Shown here in pieces: positions 39,401 to 52,496 of a stretch of 64,000 bases of DNA. Position 1 is the stretch's first letter. Every line of letters starts with the position of its first letter. The notes beneath the pieces are model-generated. The model saw only the letters and a list, made by a program, of their open reading frames with translations, had not been told where the DNA came from and did not search any database. A program made the position numbers and the translations under genes. Source of the DNA: Lingula anatina (Eukaryota; Brachiopoda; Lingulata; Lingulida; Lingulidae); contig NW_019775669.1 in the NCBI RefSeq assembly GCF_001039355.2, positions 260,802-324,801 of the forward strand. The letters run 5' to 3'.

Positions 39401-42400
39401 AAAAAAAAAAAAAAAAAGAAAGAAACATTAGATTTACGTAACCTCAATAGTTTAGACAGTGTCCTGAACCAAACGCCTATGCCAAACAAAGGTTCATTAC
39501 ACACTTCGTGTTTGAGAGCTATGAAAGCAAATCAGATTCTTATCTGGTGAAGCTGCAATACGGAATTGCACCTGAAGATAAGATGAAAAATGTTACACAG
39601 TATGTAATGTTCACTAATAAATAACACGTTGCTCAAGATTTCGTTTTTTTCCCGTTTACTTACTGTCATCACAGTTCATGCCAGCAAACTCAGTTGGGCA
39701 TACACATTCATACGAGGACGTATCGGTTCGCAAACAGACTCCGCCATGCTGACAAGGTTTGGTAGAACATGGATCCGGTATAACTGAAATATTAAGATAT
39801 GTACATGGATGCATTTTCCAGATCGAGTATATAACCCTTTCATTTATCATATGTATAGAAGAGACACACTGAGGCCAACAAAAGTCTAGAAGCAGTACAA
39901 AATAGGGAAATGAATGGCATAGTTTTTCCCGCTTGTGAAAAAGAATTCGTAAAATTAATTTTTTGTTAAAAGTTTTCACAAATAAAATGCTATTATTGTA
40001 ATAGCAGATATGTATATAACTCTGGATTTTTTATTCATCATTGCATAACGGTTTCTTTGAGAACCCTCAAAGTTTACATATTGTTCTGGTTATAAGACGG
40101 CGGCGTTGTCCTAAGTATTTTATATTTCGTATCTGACGCCATACCTATATCGCAGTATTCTCCGCTGTAGCCAAGAGAACATGAGCAGACAAAATCATAC
40201 TGGTCCACAGCTATACAAGTGCCCGAATTTTTGCAGGCAGCAACACCATCTTCACTTTTGCATGGGTCTAGTTTAACTAAAAATCAATTAGTCCATTGGG
40301 TGTGATTTTAATAATTCAACTGAAACAATAACAATAGTAAATCAAATTTTATTACCCGTGATTGTTTGCTTAACAATTTACGGATTAAAACGCTAATATT
40401 GGCAACTCACGTATGTTTAAGCAATTTTGTATAAGAAGCAGTACCAATGAGTCACCACATGTAAATAAGTATTATGAAAAGGCTCCTTACTGCACTTTCC
40501 GTTCCTCTCAGAATGATCAGAAATACATTCACATGTATTTGAACTGGCCGCGCAGACCACCTTGTTCCCCTTACATTGTACAGTGTCAGTGAGAGACGGG
40601 TCACATGGCCCTCCCAATTCGTTCTGTGGTTCTGAAAGTAAATCGTAAAAATACTCAATATATCCTTTCATCACAATTGCTTTAATTAAAACATAATTAA
40701 CCTCTCTGTTATTATTATTATTATTATTATAGAAATTTTAATAATGACAAATTTCAGTTACATAGTAACTGGTAAAGATATACATAGGTTTAGATTAGTA
40801 GAGTTCAACAGTAATGCAATGGCATGGAAAACGGAGAATGGAGCTGGAGAACGATTACGAGTATGGACCATGCCATCACGAGCTCCCTTTTATTCACTTG
40901 TAAACTTAGTTTCATTTGATCTTCAGTTCACCATGACTGATGTTCCACGAGGTGCTTACCACATCTGTCTTGTTTCTGGAAATATCCATCACTGCAAACA
41001 CACTTGTTTATGTCTAAATTGCAAATTGAATTTTGTGGACTGCAAGTAAAATTTTCGGTGCATAGCTCACCCAAACCAGCCTGCCGATCAAGTAAAACTG
41101 AAGTGTAAAACAATGATCTCATAGTTCTTGGTAATCTAGAAACAAAATTCCAGTTTCATATTATAAATAATATAGATCTATGACAAAAAGATTTATCATT
41201 ATACGCACGTATTACACAATGTGAAGTTCCTAGACACAAGCAGTGGGAATTTAAGGCAATATTGTATTTTTAGTGATTGTGTTCAGAGAACTGTTATCAT
41301 TTTTCAATTTTTTAAGGTTTAAGCTACTATTCATATGAGAAAATGTGTGTTATCTATAGTATCTTACAGCAAAACCCGTGGTCTTCAATGTAAGAGGCGT
41401 CACATTTGCATACATTTCTGACACAAACACTGTTTGCGGTAGCACAATGGTCGGGTCCTTGGCAAGGACTGTTGAGGGGCATTTTTTGTTCTAGAATTTT
41501 ATACAGAATTTGAGCAGGATGCCGATTCTATGGTTTCTAACAGAAAATGAAGCAATTTATTTGGAGTAATTGGCAAGAAAAATTCCTAATCTACATTTAA
41601 CAATATATTATAAAACTTAAACAATTTTCATGGTCTCAAAAACAAACATACCCTTTGAATTACACAACTTAATTAAGTAGAATAATCGCGAGAACAAATG
41701 TAGCCTGCAAAATATTTTTATCAAATTCTATCAACAAAGTCGACCAAACTTGACTAAAGTACCATGAATCCATAACATAAACATTTGTTACCACATTCCG
41801 ATATGTTCTGATAATATTCCTTCTTGCATTGACAAGTTCCAGCCTGGCATTCTGCATTCAGATCTTTGCAGACTCTACTGCTGTTAGATAAGCAGCGACT
41901 TCCAAGGGACTCTAAAGTCTCTGAATAAAAAGTAAACAATATCAGAAAATGTATTGCTGAGATCTAATCACAATCGATACGTAAAATTAATAACGACAAA
42001 ACAGGTGCCTGAAATTTTCAGTGAATTAAGTGATTGTATAAACATAACATAATAAACCAATGATAAAATTCAATGGTTTATTATAAGCAAGCGGTTTTTT
42101 AAGACTTATTCACATCAGGAAAAAAGCGGGTCCTTATTGCAAACTGAAGACCCTTATTGTATATAACTTACTGCACAATCTGTATGTTGGAAGTATTGCC
42201 ACGTATGTCCCATTCTTGCAGTCACAAACCGAATCCCGGCACACAGAATCTGGATCCTGGCATTCTGCTGTTTGGTTACAGTTCTCACCGATATCAGCTT
42301 TAGATACTGCAACGTGTGATTATACAATTATACATTCATTATTATCCACTTGTGCTCGTTTTGCTCTGATAAACGGAATCGAGGGCACATGATGCTCTCG

Positions 42401-45400
42401 TAAAGAGGGTACGCGGTATAACTATAAGATTTAAACTAACTGTAATCAACAGCAAAAAGTATACGTGGGTTCTGTACTGGAAAAAATACTGTTGCATGTA
42501 GTGTAATACTATATATTATCATATAAAAGTGGTTTAACCTGAGGCTCCTCTGAAAATGAACTTCACTCACCGTAATATTCATACAGATGTATAAAGTATA
42601 TAAAGAACATAATCGTCATTAAATTTTCATTAAAAATATTCGCATTTGCGCACTGCATACATACAGGTCTAGACATTTTTACTTCAAGACTGCCAATGAA
42701 AAACGCACCACAAACCGTCCCTCTCTGCACAAAGTTCCATATACATTGACATCGTCCTTGAAGGCAAGTCGACTGGGGGTCCAGGCAAACATCTGGAGCT
42801 CTACTTTCGTCACAGCTCTCGTTTACATTAACTTTTGGCACTGGGGAGGCAACAAAAGTGATGTAGATGTTATGATTATCTCGCTGATGATGGTTTCTTT
42901 TGAATAACGAAAGTGCATTTCTTTTCAAAATGTATGAATTAGGGTATGGAAAATGAAGACAATTTGTGCACTGTTTTCGTATAAGATTTTTGTCAAGAAA
43001 CATAACACTCACAACACTTCCACGATAATGAAGAGTTTCGCTGATAGGGATAAAATCTCGGTAAACAGGAGCACCTCCCTCCGGAACAAGTAGAATTTCC
43101 CGTCCTGCACTCGTTGGGAACATTCCCACTACATGTCTTATGAAGCCTTTTCCTGGGCTCTAAAATATAATAAAAGCGTGATTTTTGCGCATTATTTCTT
43201 TTGAAATCAACATAACATGAAAAAATTCTCTAGATTTACACTAGTTACAGAATTTGGTTTATTGGCAGTGTGTGATATTGACCTAGTAAATTGGAGATAT
43301 ATTCATGTTAATAAAACGAGGTAAATATCACTTTATTATCTTATATTCAAAATGATTTATAGTTTTTACTCACATATGAAACTGATAAAAACCTTGAATG
43401 TATATGGGTCCAAGAAAAAACCATTTTTAAGAAAAGCATATACAAGCAATTAGCTGACATCTTTAAACGGTCGTTGCAAATTTGCCACTGGTAAGCAAAG
43501 CGGCTATAGGAAAATGTTTTAGTTAACTATGCACATATCATGTGAGACCGAGGTTTTCTCTGACAAATAATGTAAACCCGTCTTATTTATATACAAATTA
43601 TGTCTGCCAATGTTTAGAAACTGGTAAGTATGGTAAGTGTTCCCTTTATTCTTTCGTACGGCAACATTTCACAAGGACAGCAATCGTTGTCCCTGAATAA
43701 TTCTTATCATAACTGACACAAATAATTTCCATTGTTTATAACCAGTTTGGGTACTGGCCCCTTTGACCTCAGAATATAACTGACCTTGTATCTTTAAAAT
43801 GAACGTATAACCTGGGTGAGGAAGAAAAAATACTTACCGCATATATGGGAGCTCGTATTTAAAAACGCCTCCTCTTGGCATACGCAGCGCCCTTGCACAC
43901 AGGTAGATAGCGGAAGAGAACTGTTACAAAACTTTTCAGAACTACACGGCATTCCATGTCCAACTGAAATGAATGATACAAAGTCCGATACATTTTTTGG
44001 AATACTCCGTGATGATAAAGTAAATGCAATTCAAAGAGCTCACTGCATATGAATAATTTAGCAACCTGAATAATAATCCCTAAAAACTACTCCAAGAAGC
44101 ACAAAGTCAGTAATTTTTCTTTTTATATCGTCTAACACTTTCAAAGTTAGGGAAATAGACCAATGACCTTCTTTGTCACGCTGGTCGTTGAGGATCAAGA
44201 TGACATCACTTACTTTTCATGCATTCGTGCTCACTTTTGTTGTAGAAACCTGGTAGACAGACGCAAATATCATCCAGACAGGTACTATTGTTAACATTGT
44301 CCTCACATGTCGCATTAGAAGAGCACGGACTTCCCAAAGTAACTGAAACAGATCAGTAAAGATAACCTTTGGGTTCTTCTTTTACGCAACACAGCCAAAA
44401 CTTCATTTGATTTTATGTGTTCTTAAAACCACAAACTTTTCTGTTCAGTGATGTCCCACATTCTCAAAATCCTATTGAAAATCATCTTACAAAGAATTAG
44501 ACGCAAAATTCTGCCAGAAATCCCACCCTACCAGTTTGGTTTCATGAAAGACAGAGGCACCAGAAATGCCATATTTGTTCTCAGAATGCTCAGCGAGAGA
44601 ACCTTACAACATCAACAAGGCCTGTACATGGTCTTCATCGACTATCAAAAAGCCTTTGATAAGATCCGACATGAGGAGCTCTTCAAAATGCTTGCAAAAA
44701 TTCAAATAGATGACAAAGATATGCGGGTTATAAGATCAGTCTACTGTGATCAGCTTGCAGCAGTCCGCCTTCCTGTAGGCATGACCAACTGGTTTCCCAT
44801 CAAAAGATGAGTGCGTCAGGGCTGTGTCATGTCTCCAGACCTTTTTAACTTATACTCTGAAATGATCTTGAGAGATTTGGAGGATCGTCCGGAAGGAATC
44901 ACAGTCAACGGTGTCAGGATAAACAATCTCTGCTATGCCGATGATACAGTTCTTTTAGCTACATCGAGGGAGGATCTCCAAAATCTCTTTGATGCTGCTG
45001 TTGCCTCCAGCACAAAGCTTGGACTACATGTCAACAGCAAAAAACAAAAACCATGGTGGTTTCAAAGTCAGAGCTCACACCACGTTGCAGATTGCCTCAT
45101 GGGAACACTCCCATCGACCAGGTCTCCTCATTCAACTATCTCGGGGCACTTGTGACATCCAACGCCTGTTGCAAGACAGAAATCCAAAGAAGAATTGGCC
45201 AAGGGAAAAATGCATTCACCCGTCTCGGCCCAATCTTCAAGGATCGTGGGCTGTCCTTAAAGATAAAGATCTGCCTCCTTGAAACCTATGTCTGGTCTAC
45301 TCTTCTGTATGGCTGTGATTCTTGGACTTTGACAGCAGAAACTCAGCGTAACACTGAAGCAGCTGAAATGTGGTTCTACAGGCGAATGCTCCGAATCTCC

Positions 45401-48400
45401 TACATTGAGCAAGTTACAAATGAAGAGGTCCTTAAACAGATTGATCAAAAAAGACAGTTTCTCAACACTGTCAGAGAAAAACAACTGAAGTTATGGGACA
45501 TTGCATCAGAAAAGAGGGATTAGAAGATCTTAGCCTGAGCGGAAGAATATCTGGCAAAAGTGCCCAAGGCAGACATCGAAAGTCCTTTCTTGACAATTTT
45601 GAATTACCAACAAGACACCTTTGGTCATGGGCGAGAAATAGAACCCTTTGGCAGAATATCATCGTTCGTCACACACCGAATCGGTGATCGCACATGAAGA
45701 AGAAGAAGAGGAATCTTTCAGAGAATACAGCACAATGGATTAGATTATCAGAATTTCGAATGATGATAATACTATACAATGAAAATCATGCTTCTGTGAT
45801 TGGCAATAGTCGGTCATCACCCACTGTCGAATTTCTGACCAATCTTGAATTTCTTTAGAAAAAAAATTGATTACCTTTCTTGCAGGTGTCCATAGACGCA
45901 TTAAAGTACCCTGTCTGGCAGCGGCAGGAGGTGCTGCTGCTATCGCAATAGCTGTGTTCCACTGCGCCAGAACAAAACTCGTGGACACCTATTTTGCACG
46001 TGGAACCTAGCTGAACTGTTCAAAAAAGAAAGTGTTGATACCCATAGTATAAAAGTGTCATTCTTAAATATAAAACCATAAAATATGAATAGAAAAATAA
46101 GTTATTAGTATATACAACAGCTTAACCTAAAATCTGTCCGCAGTTTCCCGGTATGGGGCAAATATATGAGTGTGGTTTATGCCAATAGATTATTTCAACA
46201 CTTTAGTCAAGAAAAGATTACAAGCTTTCAATACTTTTACTGGTTAATTTGATAGAAGACTTTTCCCGAAAAGTTAAAATTGTTCATAGTATGAAACTTA
46301 CTTTTGGAACAACCCACTTCTCCGTGGTCGGCGAAGTAACCAGGAATACACTGGCAAGTACTTTCTGTACAGGTGGTGTTGGATATATCTACGCATTGAC
46401 TGTTGTTTGTACACCCAGCTCCAACAACTCCAGCTAATGAAGCATGATATGTTAAGGAATTGGGTTGCGGATGAAGAACTGTAGGTATTCTTTTGATAAT
46501 ACTTCTGTACATGTAAACCCCCCTTTTTTGCAAGACCAAGGTGAAACATTTACAAAATACAGTATCATAAGCTATCGTACTAAAACACTTATGGTTTGAA
46601 ATATCAGCATGTGACGACAAATTATTTAAAAATTAAGAACTTTTTAAAAATTAAGAATTAAGTAATTATGAAGAAATACCAAAGTTAACATAACATAATA
46701 TAACATAACATATTTTAATCAATCATATATATATATATTCAAATAAACTCCCTTACATATATTACATAACGCTGTGCCTTCCACGCCGTAGAAACCATCT
46801 GCACACGTGCACTGGCCATTTGTGCACTGGCTGTTTGGGATTGAGGTGTTACATAGGTTAGAGCTGTCGCAATATGTTCCAATCACAGTTTCTAAAGAAT
46901 TAAAAAGTAAGAAGGGTGAATTTTGGCGTCAAAAAAGTGCAATAATAATCGTTGATAGCATGTCATGTTCAAAACAGGTTAACTTGATTAGTTGTAAAAA
47001 TATACAATATATTGGGTTTACTGCATTTGACATAATTAACTGTAAATATTTTCGGCTATTTTTAGCTGAAACCTGGAGATGAAGGTTCCATTGCAAACGA
47101 TTAATCAAAATATTGGCGATTAATCAAAAGTATGCATGAATGTGTATGTTTGTGTGTGCTTGTTGCTCGCCCCACTTACTGTTTTCACACGTAGAAGAAC
47201 CAAGAGCACCAAAGTAGCCATTGGCACAGTTACATATTCCTATCCAAGCGCCACTAGGTATGTTACATACAAGTAGGTCTTCTGTCGCATATCTATTGCA
47301 TGTAGCGTTAGATAAACAGACAGATCCTACTCCTGAAGCTGAAAATTGCAAAAAATTAATGAGCAAATATTAGTTGGTGAGTTTTATAGGGACATGTCTC
47401 AAGACTCTCAACAAATTGTGTACTGATAACTAAGAAATAACATTCACTTTCCTCTCGTTTCATTTGTATGGACAGAAAAGGGTTAATGGCATCATTTCAA
47501 CATTTTTCTTGTCTGCAAATATGTAAAACATCCTAGTATGATTTACAGTTGATAAAATGAGCAAACTTCAATTATGAGATAATAATTGCGTTTTATTTTT
47601 AAACAATACTTTCTCCAAAGGCTTCCGTACTGACCAATGACACAGCTAGATCCCCCCAAATCGCCGTAGTAAGGGGATTTACATCGACAAATTCCATTGC
47701 TGCAAATACTTTGTTGCAAGTTTTCTTGACAAAACAGATCACTTAGACAGGTCATGCCAACTCGGTTTCTTCCTAAAAGTATGATATTTAGAAATGGTAC
47801 CAGTTAATGTAATACACGATTGCTACGGAATGGTTTCGTACATGTATCAGCATCATTATTAACTTAAATAATGAGCAAAATAGTGTATTTACCCGTCCGA
47901 ATAATATAACAATTTTTATAAAAACATGTCAATCCACGAAAGCAATGATAGCCACTTACCCAAATTTGAAATAATTATGTTGACTTTCTTGTGCCTATTA
48001 GAATTACCAGTTTTAGAGTCACTTCATACTTCAATCCCTTTACAAAACTTTTTGCTGATCTGTTTACAAGTTTGGATGAAAAAAATTATTATATTTTTTA
48101 TTATCATTGCCATAGCAAATGAAGAGACTAAAGTTTCTGAAGTAAAAAAAAAAGACGTCACAAAGGTTAAAAAATCATTTTGGAATACAAAATAATAACG
48201 CGCTTCATACTTCTGCAAACACCATCTGTTCCGTCTGGCGTGTACTCCCCTTCCTGCGCACAACGACAGCGATATCCAAGACATTTCCAATCTGATGTCC
48301 CGTTTACACAGTGACTGTCATTAAAACAAGACGTCCCAATAACGTGCTCTGGAATGTTAGAGAGACATTTTAACACACAACTCGTTCCAAGCCCTTCAAT

Positions 48401-49073
48401 AAATGTGTGTGTATGTGTGTGAAAGAGGGAGAGAAGGGGTGCATTTATTTTAAAAAACGATTTTCTCACAGTATTAAATGTAAGCATGGGAATATCGAGA
48501 AAGAGAGATAAAGAAAGAGAATACATGCTTTTTTCACAAACAGTAGACTCGAACACCCCATAATAGCCATGGTCGCATCTACAAATTCTACCAATGCAGA
48601 CTGAATTTGGTGATATGCCCTTTGTTAGGCAATCTGTTTTATTATAGCAACTCGCAACGTCAATACCGTTCTTTGGTTTCTCTGAAAAAAAGATTTGATA
48701 AACAGAGGTCAAGATTTTTAATGCAGGCCAATAAACTTCTATCAGTTTCTGCCCCTTTTTATAGCAAAAGAAACAGGTTTCATATTTCTATGAGTCGTCA
48801 ACCACAGAATTCATTAAACTCTTATCTAATTAATTAAAAGATACGATTCATTAGATTTGTCACTGCAGCAAAAAGGATACTTGGCCAATAATGATAAAGA
48901 GGAACACAAGCCTGCTAGACTTTATAGTACACTGTATATGGGAAATTCAATTGATTCATAAAAAAAAAGAGAGAGAAAACAATGAAGGTAAACTTACCCT
49001 GTGCCCTAGAATAATCAAGGAATAAAATGATAAAAGCGATGATCCAGATATAATTCATTGCCCTTTTCATCAT
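36449..49073 (-). CDS. Type I membrane protein: 16 EB-like modules, EGF domains, SEA-like domain, FxNPxY tail
   Basis: Twenty-seven exons join in phase to 1233 aa: 49073-48998, 48681-48529, 48348-48211, 47772-47635, 47338-47180, 46891-46757, 46433-46302, 46015-45875, 44342-44214, 43963-43838, 43159-43013, 42840-42709, 42306-42172, 41920-41792, 41490-41368, 41097-40960, 40631-40491, 40276-40145, 39783-39664, 39344-39217, 38904-38676, 38180-38037, 37856-37790, 37612-37569, 37401-37070, 36846-36748, 36583-36449. Exon 1 encodes a signal peptide. Exons 2-17 each encode one module with exactly six cysteines (…C-x4/5-C-x-C…, EB-like) and are all phase 1-1. Exons 18 and 19 are EGF domains, 20-21 a SEA-like domain, 22 and 23-24 further EGF domains, 25 the TM segment (about 1057-1075). 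The cytoplasmic tail ends with FYNPAY, an LDL-receptor-type FxNPxY sorting/PTB motif. The architecture suggests a cell-surface adhesion, scavenger or signalling receptor; I do not recognise a named orthologue. Confidence 0.9.
38264..38306. repeat. Perfect 17-bp inverted repeat hairpin
   Basis: ATTAAAACGTTATTTAT (38264-38280), a 9-nt loop, then its exact complement at 38290-38306. It lies in the receptor intron between exons 22 and 21 and could be a miniature element end or a DNA cruciform. Confidence 0.8.
38548..38651. repeat. Long inverted repeat (about 21-bp arms), MITE-like
   Basis: GGTGGCTGATTCGGGACATCG is inverted exactly at the other end, enclosing about 60 bp rich in ATCG words. The right arm ends 24 nt from the donor of receptor exon 21. 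It is non-coding and resembles a very short foldback element. Confidence 0.85.
39397..39418. repeat. Poly-A tract
   Basis: A homopolymer A run in a receptor intron, 50-70 bp upstream (minus sense) of the exon starting at 39344. Confidence 0.9.
44441..45695 (+). mobile_element. 5'-truncated, decayed non-LTR retrotransposon (LINE) reverse transcriptase
   Basis: The sequence encodes the core of a LINE reverse transcriptase with recognisable FIDYQKAFD, RQGCVMSP and CYADDTVLLA blocks, followed by the typical downstream LLYGCDSWTLT region. It starts inside the fingers region, so the endonuclease domain is missing. An in-frame TGA at 44808-44810 and frameshifts near 45045 and 45490 make it non-functional. 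It ends in a short GAAGAA-type simple repeat. It lies in reverse orientation in the receptor intron between exons 9 and 8. The RTE-like clade is a tentative assignment. Confidence 0.88.
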
Positions 49074-51473
49074 AAACTGAAAGACGGATAAACATGAATG
49101 AATTTTGTTGGAATTTAAATATCCCTCCATGAATGACATTTTGATAGACCTACTTGCCCGACAATTATATATATTACAAAACAATTTAAATCAGGATAAA
49201 ATAGAATACTTTACTCCATAAAAAGGAAACAGTAAGAATGATACCAAGCATAGTTCCAAAATCTTTTTTTTTTCTTTTTGCCATATTTGAAAAGCTGTGG
49301 TTCATCTGTCGAGCACTCGTTCACACTTATTACACTGTATACCAACATGACGACATCCTTCAATGGAATGCTTGAAATAAATATTTCAATTTACCTTCGA
49401 GTCTTCAGAAACCTATTTTATTATTCGACTTTTGCATCCACAGAGAAAAGTTCAAAATTTGGAGACAGCTGCCAAAGTCACTGGAAGTCTCAACGTCTAA
49501 ACAGCACTCAGATTAAATACCTAATAATGCTGGGCGTAGCTACAGTATTTAAAGCGACTTTATTCCGTACGACATAACCTCCCCCCTCGTTTTATGAAGA
49601 CTTAGGGCACTTAAAGATATCGCAGCTATCCAAATAGAAATAAATACACGTTCCTCCCATCAACTTTTATTCCCCTAATAGAAATCCGTGTCGCGCATAC
49701 CAAATCAATTAGGCTTTACTACAGAGCACACTTTCATGTTCCGAGCAATTTAAAAGATAAAGTTGCTTATTGTTGACATAGCTCATACCAACCTTTATTT
49801 TCGGGGCTCACAAAGACACACGGAGGCTAACCATTTCGAAACACTTAACTTCTTCACAACCAAGAATTTTTCCTTTACAGATAGGTAGTGTAATGACAGG
49901 AAATAAATGTGACTAAATATCAAGCACGTGACTTGAACTAGAGAAATAAATGTATCCTTCGAGAATTGATCACATCTGTGAATGTATCCAATAGTGCTAA
50001 GAAAGCGTCGGCAGTGAGCCCAAATGAAATAATTTAGCATCTTAAAGTAACTTTATTAAAGAGACTTAATGGAGGGGGGGGGGGCAACATACCCCGGGGT
50101 CCAACTAGCCCCGGTCTCCTTTAATCAGAGAAACGAAATAGTACTTATAATAATCCAAAATTAGCATATTCACTGAAAATACTTTGTTCAAACAATGAAA
50201 TACAGTTATCCCCTGCATTTTTAAGAAACGTGCCCTATGCATGATATTTCTCCCAAGATAAGCGTATGGTTACCGTTATCATGAAGTCCATGTAAAGTTT
50301 TGTTTATAATTGTCGTGGTATAAGTCCTGTTTGCAAATTGACAACAGAGATCAGGCGAGATAACAGACGTCTAATACTCTTGAGAATGGGGAAGTATTTG
50401 GGCATATTGATTGAGATATATCGATGATGAGAAACGTATTGCAGAAAATCTAGTGGTTCATAAGTAATACAGTAATAGTAATAAAGTTTTGTCGGTTAAA
50501 ATACTTAAGACAATGTAGCAACATTTCTTGTGGAAATGCTTTATATTTTCTTTACTCTCATAGATATTGAATTACTGTTTCCTATTTTACATTTAAAGGT
50601 ACACACCATGAGATTTACCTGGGAAAATAAGCAATTTTCTTGTACTCACGAATCATTTATCTACATGTATTCCTCTGATAAAATTTATAAGGGTTGATTT
50701 TAGCTTAAAATGAGCGGCAAGTCATATTAACAGCGATCATTTCCCCATAAGCTCCAATGAAAGTATCAACATCAGGTACGGTCCAAAAATATATTTAAGG
50801 GGTTAAATAATAGTTTTTAGGTGTGCGTAAGATTTTGTAAGAAGCTGGTGTATAACTACCGGTGCAACAATAAATGTTGTATAGGGGTACAATGTTTTGA
50901 ATAATAATTCTTCATGATTTTTAAATTTTATTGTTCACACATGTCTGTCGTGTAGAAAAAACTATCTAACTTCTGAATTTCAGTATATATCTGTTTGTAG
51001 CTTTAAAATGTTTGTTAGAGAATTTCAATTTATTTATGGACAGAAATTCCGTCAGCTCACAGAATATTTATGTTACGGCAGTTCGTTTCTAATAATTATT
51101 ATACTTATTCATCTTTCCATAAATTTCCAGTCGTTTTATAATTTTACTTTATCTAGCTCCTTATAGGTCTAATTCGTGTTATAATATCTTCCAACATCTT
51201 ATTCAGCTTTTCATAGCACATATTATAACCCGCCAGCTCTAGTGTCACTATTTTGGTCTCCTATAACTACACACTGAGCAAGAAAGTATTAAATGTATCA
51301 AAAGGGTAAGTGATGCATTATAAGTGATGTCATATTATGGTGTAAGGACATTATTTTCGTGAGGTTGACAAAATAAATCTTGTTTATCACTTAAGGATAG
51401 GGCCTACATGCACATATATTCGTACCGCCAAGCGAATATTCTTGTATAGTAGGTGAGGAGAAACAGCAGCAAA
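49074..51473. other. Intergenic region between divergent receptor and SLC1 genes
   Basis: About 2.4 kb without a supported exon. It should hold promoters and any 5' non-coding exons of both genes. A G-rich tract occurs at 50073-50100. A GTAAGT near 51306 could be the donor of an SLC1 5' exon. I see no defined promoter motif. Confidence 0.5.
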
Positions 51474-52472
51474 ATGCCCACTTCATCCTGCAAAAAGTGT
51501 GACCCAAAATCGACCAAAGGATGCCTTATTAAGAACAGATTACTGATCGTTTCGATGATTGGGATATGTTTAGGTATCACCCTTGGCTTAGGGCTTCGAC
51601 CAGCTTCCCTCTCGGAATCCACCATAATGTGGATAGGTATTTGGGGAGAGTTATTTCTGCGCATGCTCAAAATGATCATCATTCCGCTGATAATAGCTTG
51701 TCTCGTTACAGGTAACCGAGTTTTTTTCCTGATTTTTGTACAGTGAAAAAAAGGTAAATTGTCAGACGGATTCAGTAGCTCTACGCTAGCACGTTTTATA
51801 CGTTTTTATCACTTGCATAGTAGAATGCAAATTTGCACTTTGAAACAAGGTTGAAAATGTAGGCCCCATTTTTCTTATTTATATAAATTATGGTAATTAT
51901 ATACAGGGTAATACATTGTCTTTAATTGGTAACATGTGTTATAAGTAAGTGATGGGGGGAATCAGTTTCATATATACAGTACCAAAAATAATGCCTCAAG
52001 GCACGGTTAAGAGTGTGAGGCAGAGGCAGGCAAAAGAAACCATGAAAAGGACCCCCCCACACACACACACACAGATACAGTACAATATTATGTTATACTT
52101 CAGGTGTCGGAGCTTTAGAAGACAAGGCCAGTGGTCGTCTTGGAATTGCAACTCTGGTGTACATAATTGTTACCCAGATTATTGGGGTCATGATTGGTAT
52201 TATGCTGGCAGTTTCTATCAGACCAGGAACTAATTTGGGCGATGAAGCTCAATTTGGAACTGCCAGTAGCACAGAATATGGGGATACATTTGCAGATATG
52301 TTAAGGTGTGTGTGTGTGTCTGTGTGTGGAAAAAATATACGACTCATTTGCCGTTGACTGTATGCTAAATGCATCGAAAAAATAAAGCATTCAGGTCCGT
52401 AGGTTTCGAACAATTCCTTTTTTTTTTTGGGGGGGGGGAGGAGGGGGGTTGAAAGACTGCAATACTTGTGTG

Positions 52473-52496
52473 TGGAACAAACTTATTAGGTCTGTC
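52473..52496 (+). repeat. 24-bp copy of the SLC1 exon 3 end plus donor, in intron 2
   Basis: The 24 nt starting TGGAACAAACTTATTAGG are repeated exactly at 52874-52897, where they form the 3' end of SLC1 exon 3 and its GTCTGT donor. The upstream copy lies in intron 2, about 400 bp away. Confidence 0.85.

Noticed and set aside
44448-45523. Host gene on the plus strand within the receptor intron
   Set aside because: The motifs are LINE reverse transcriptase, with a stop and frameshifts.
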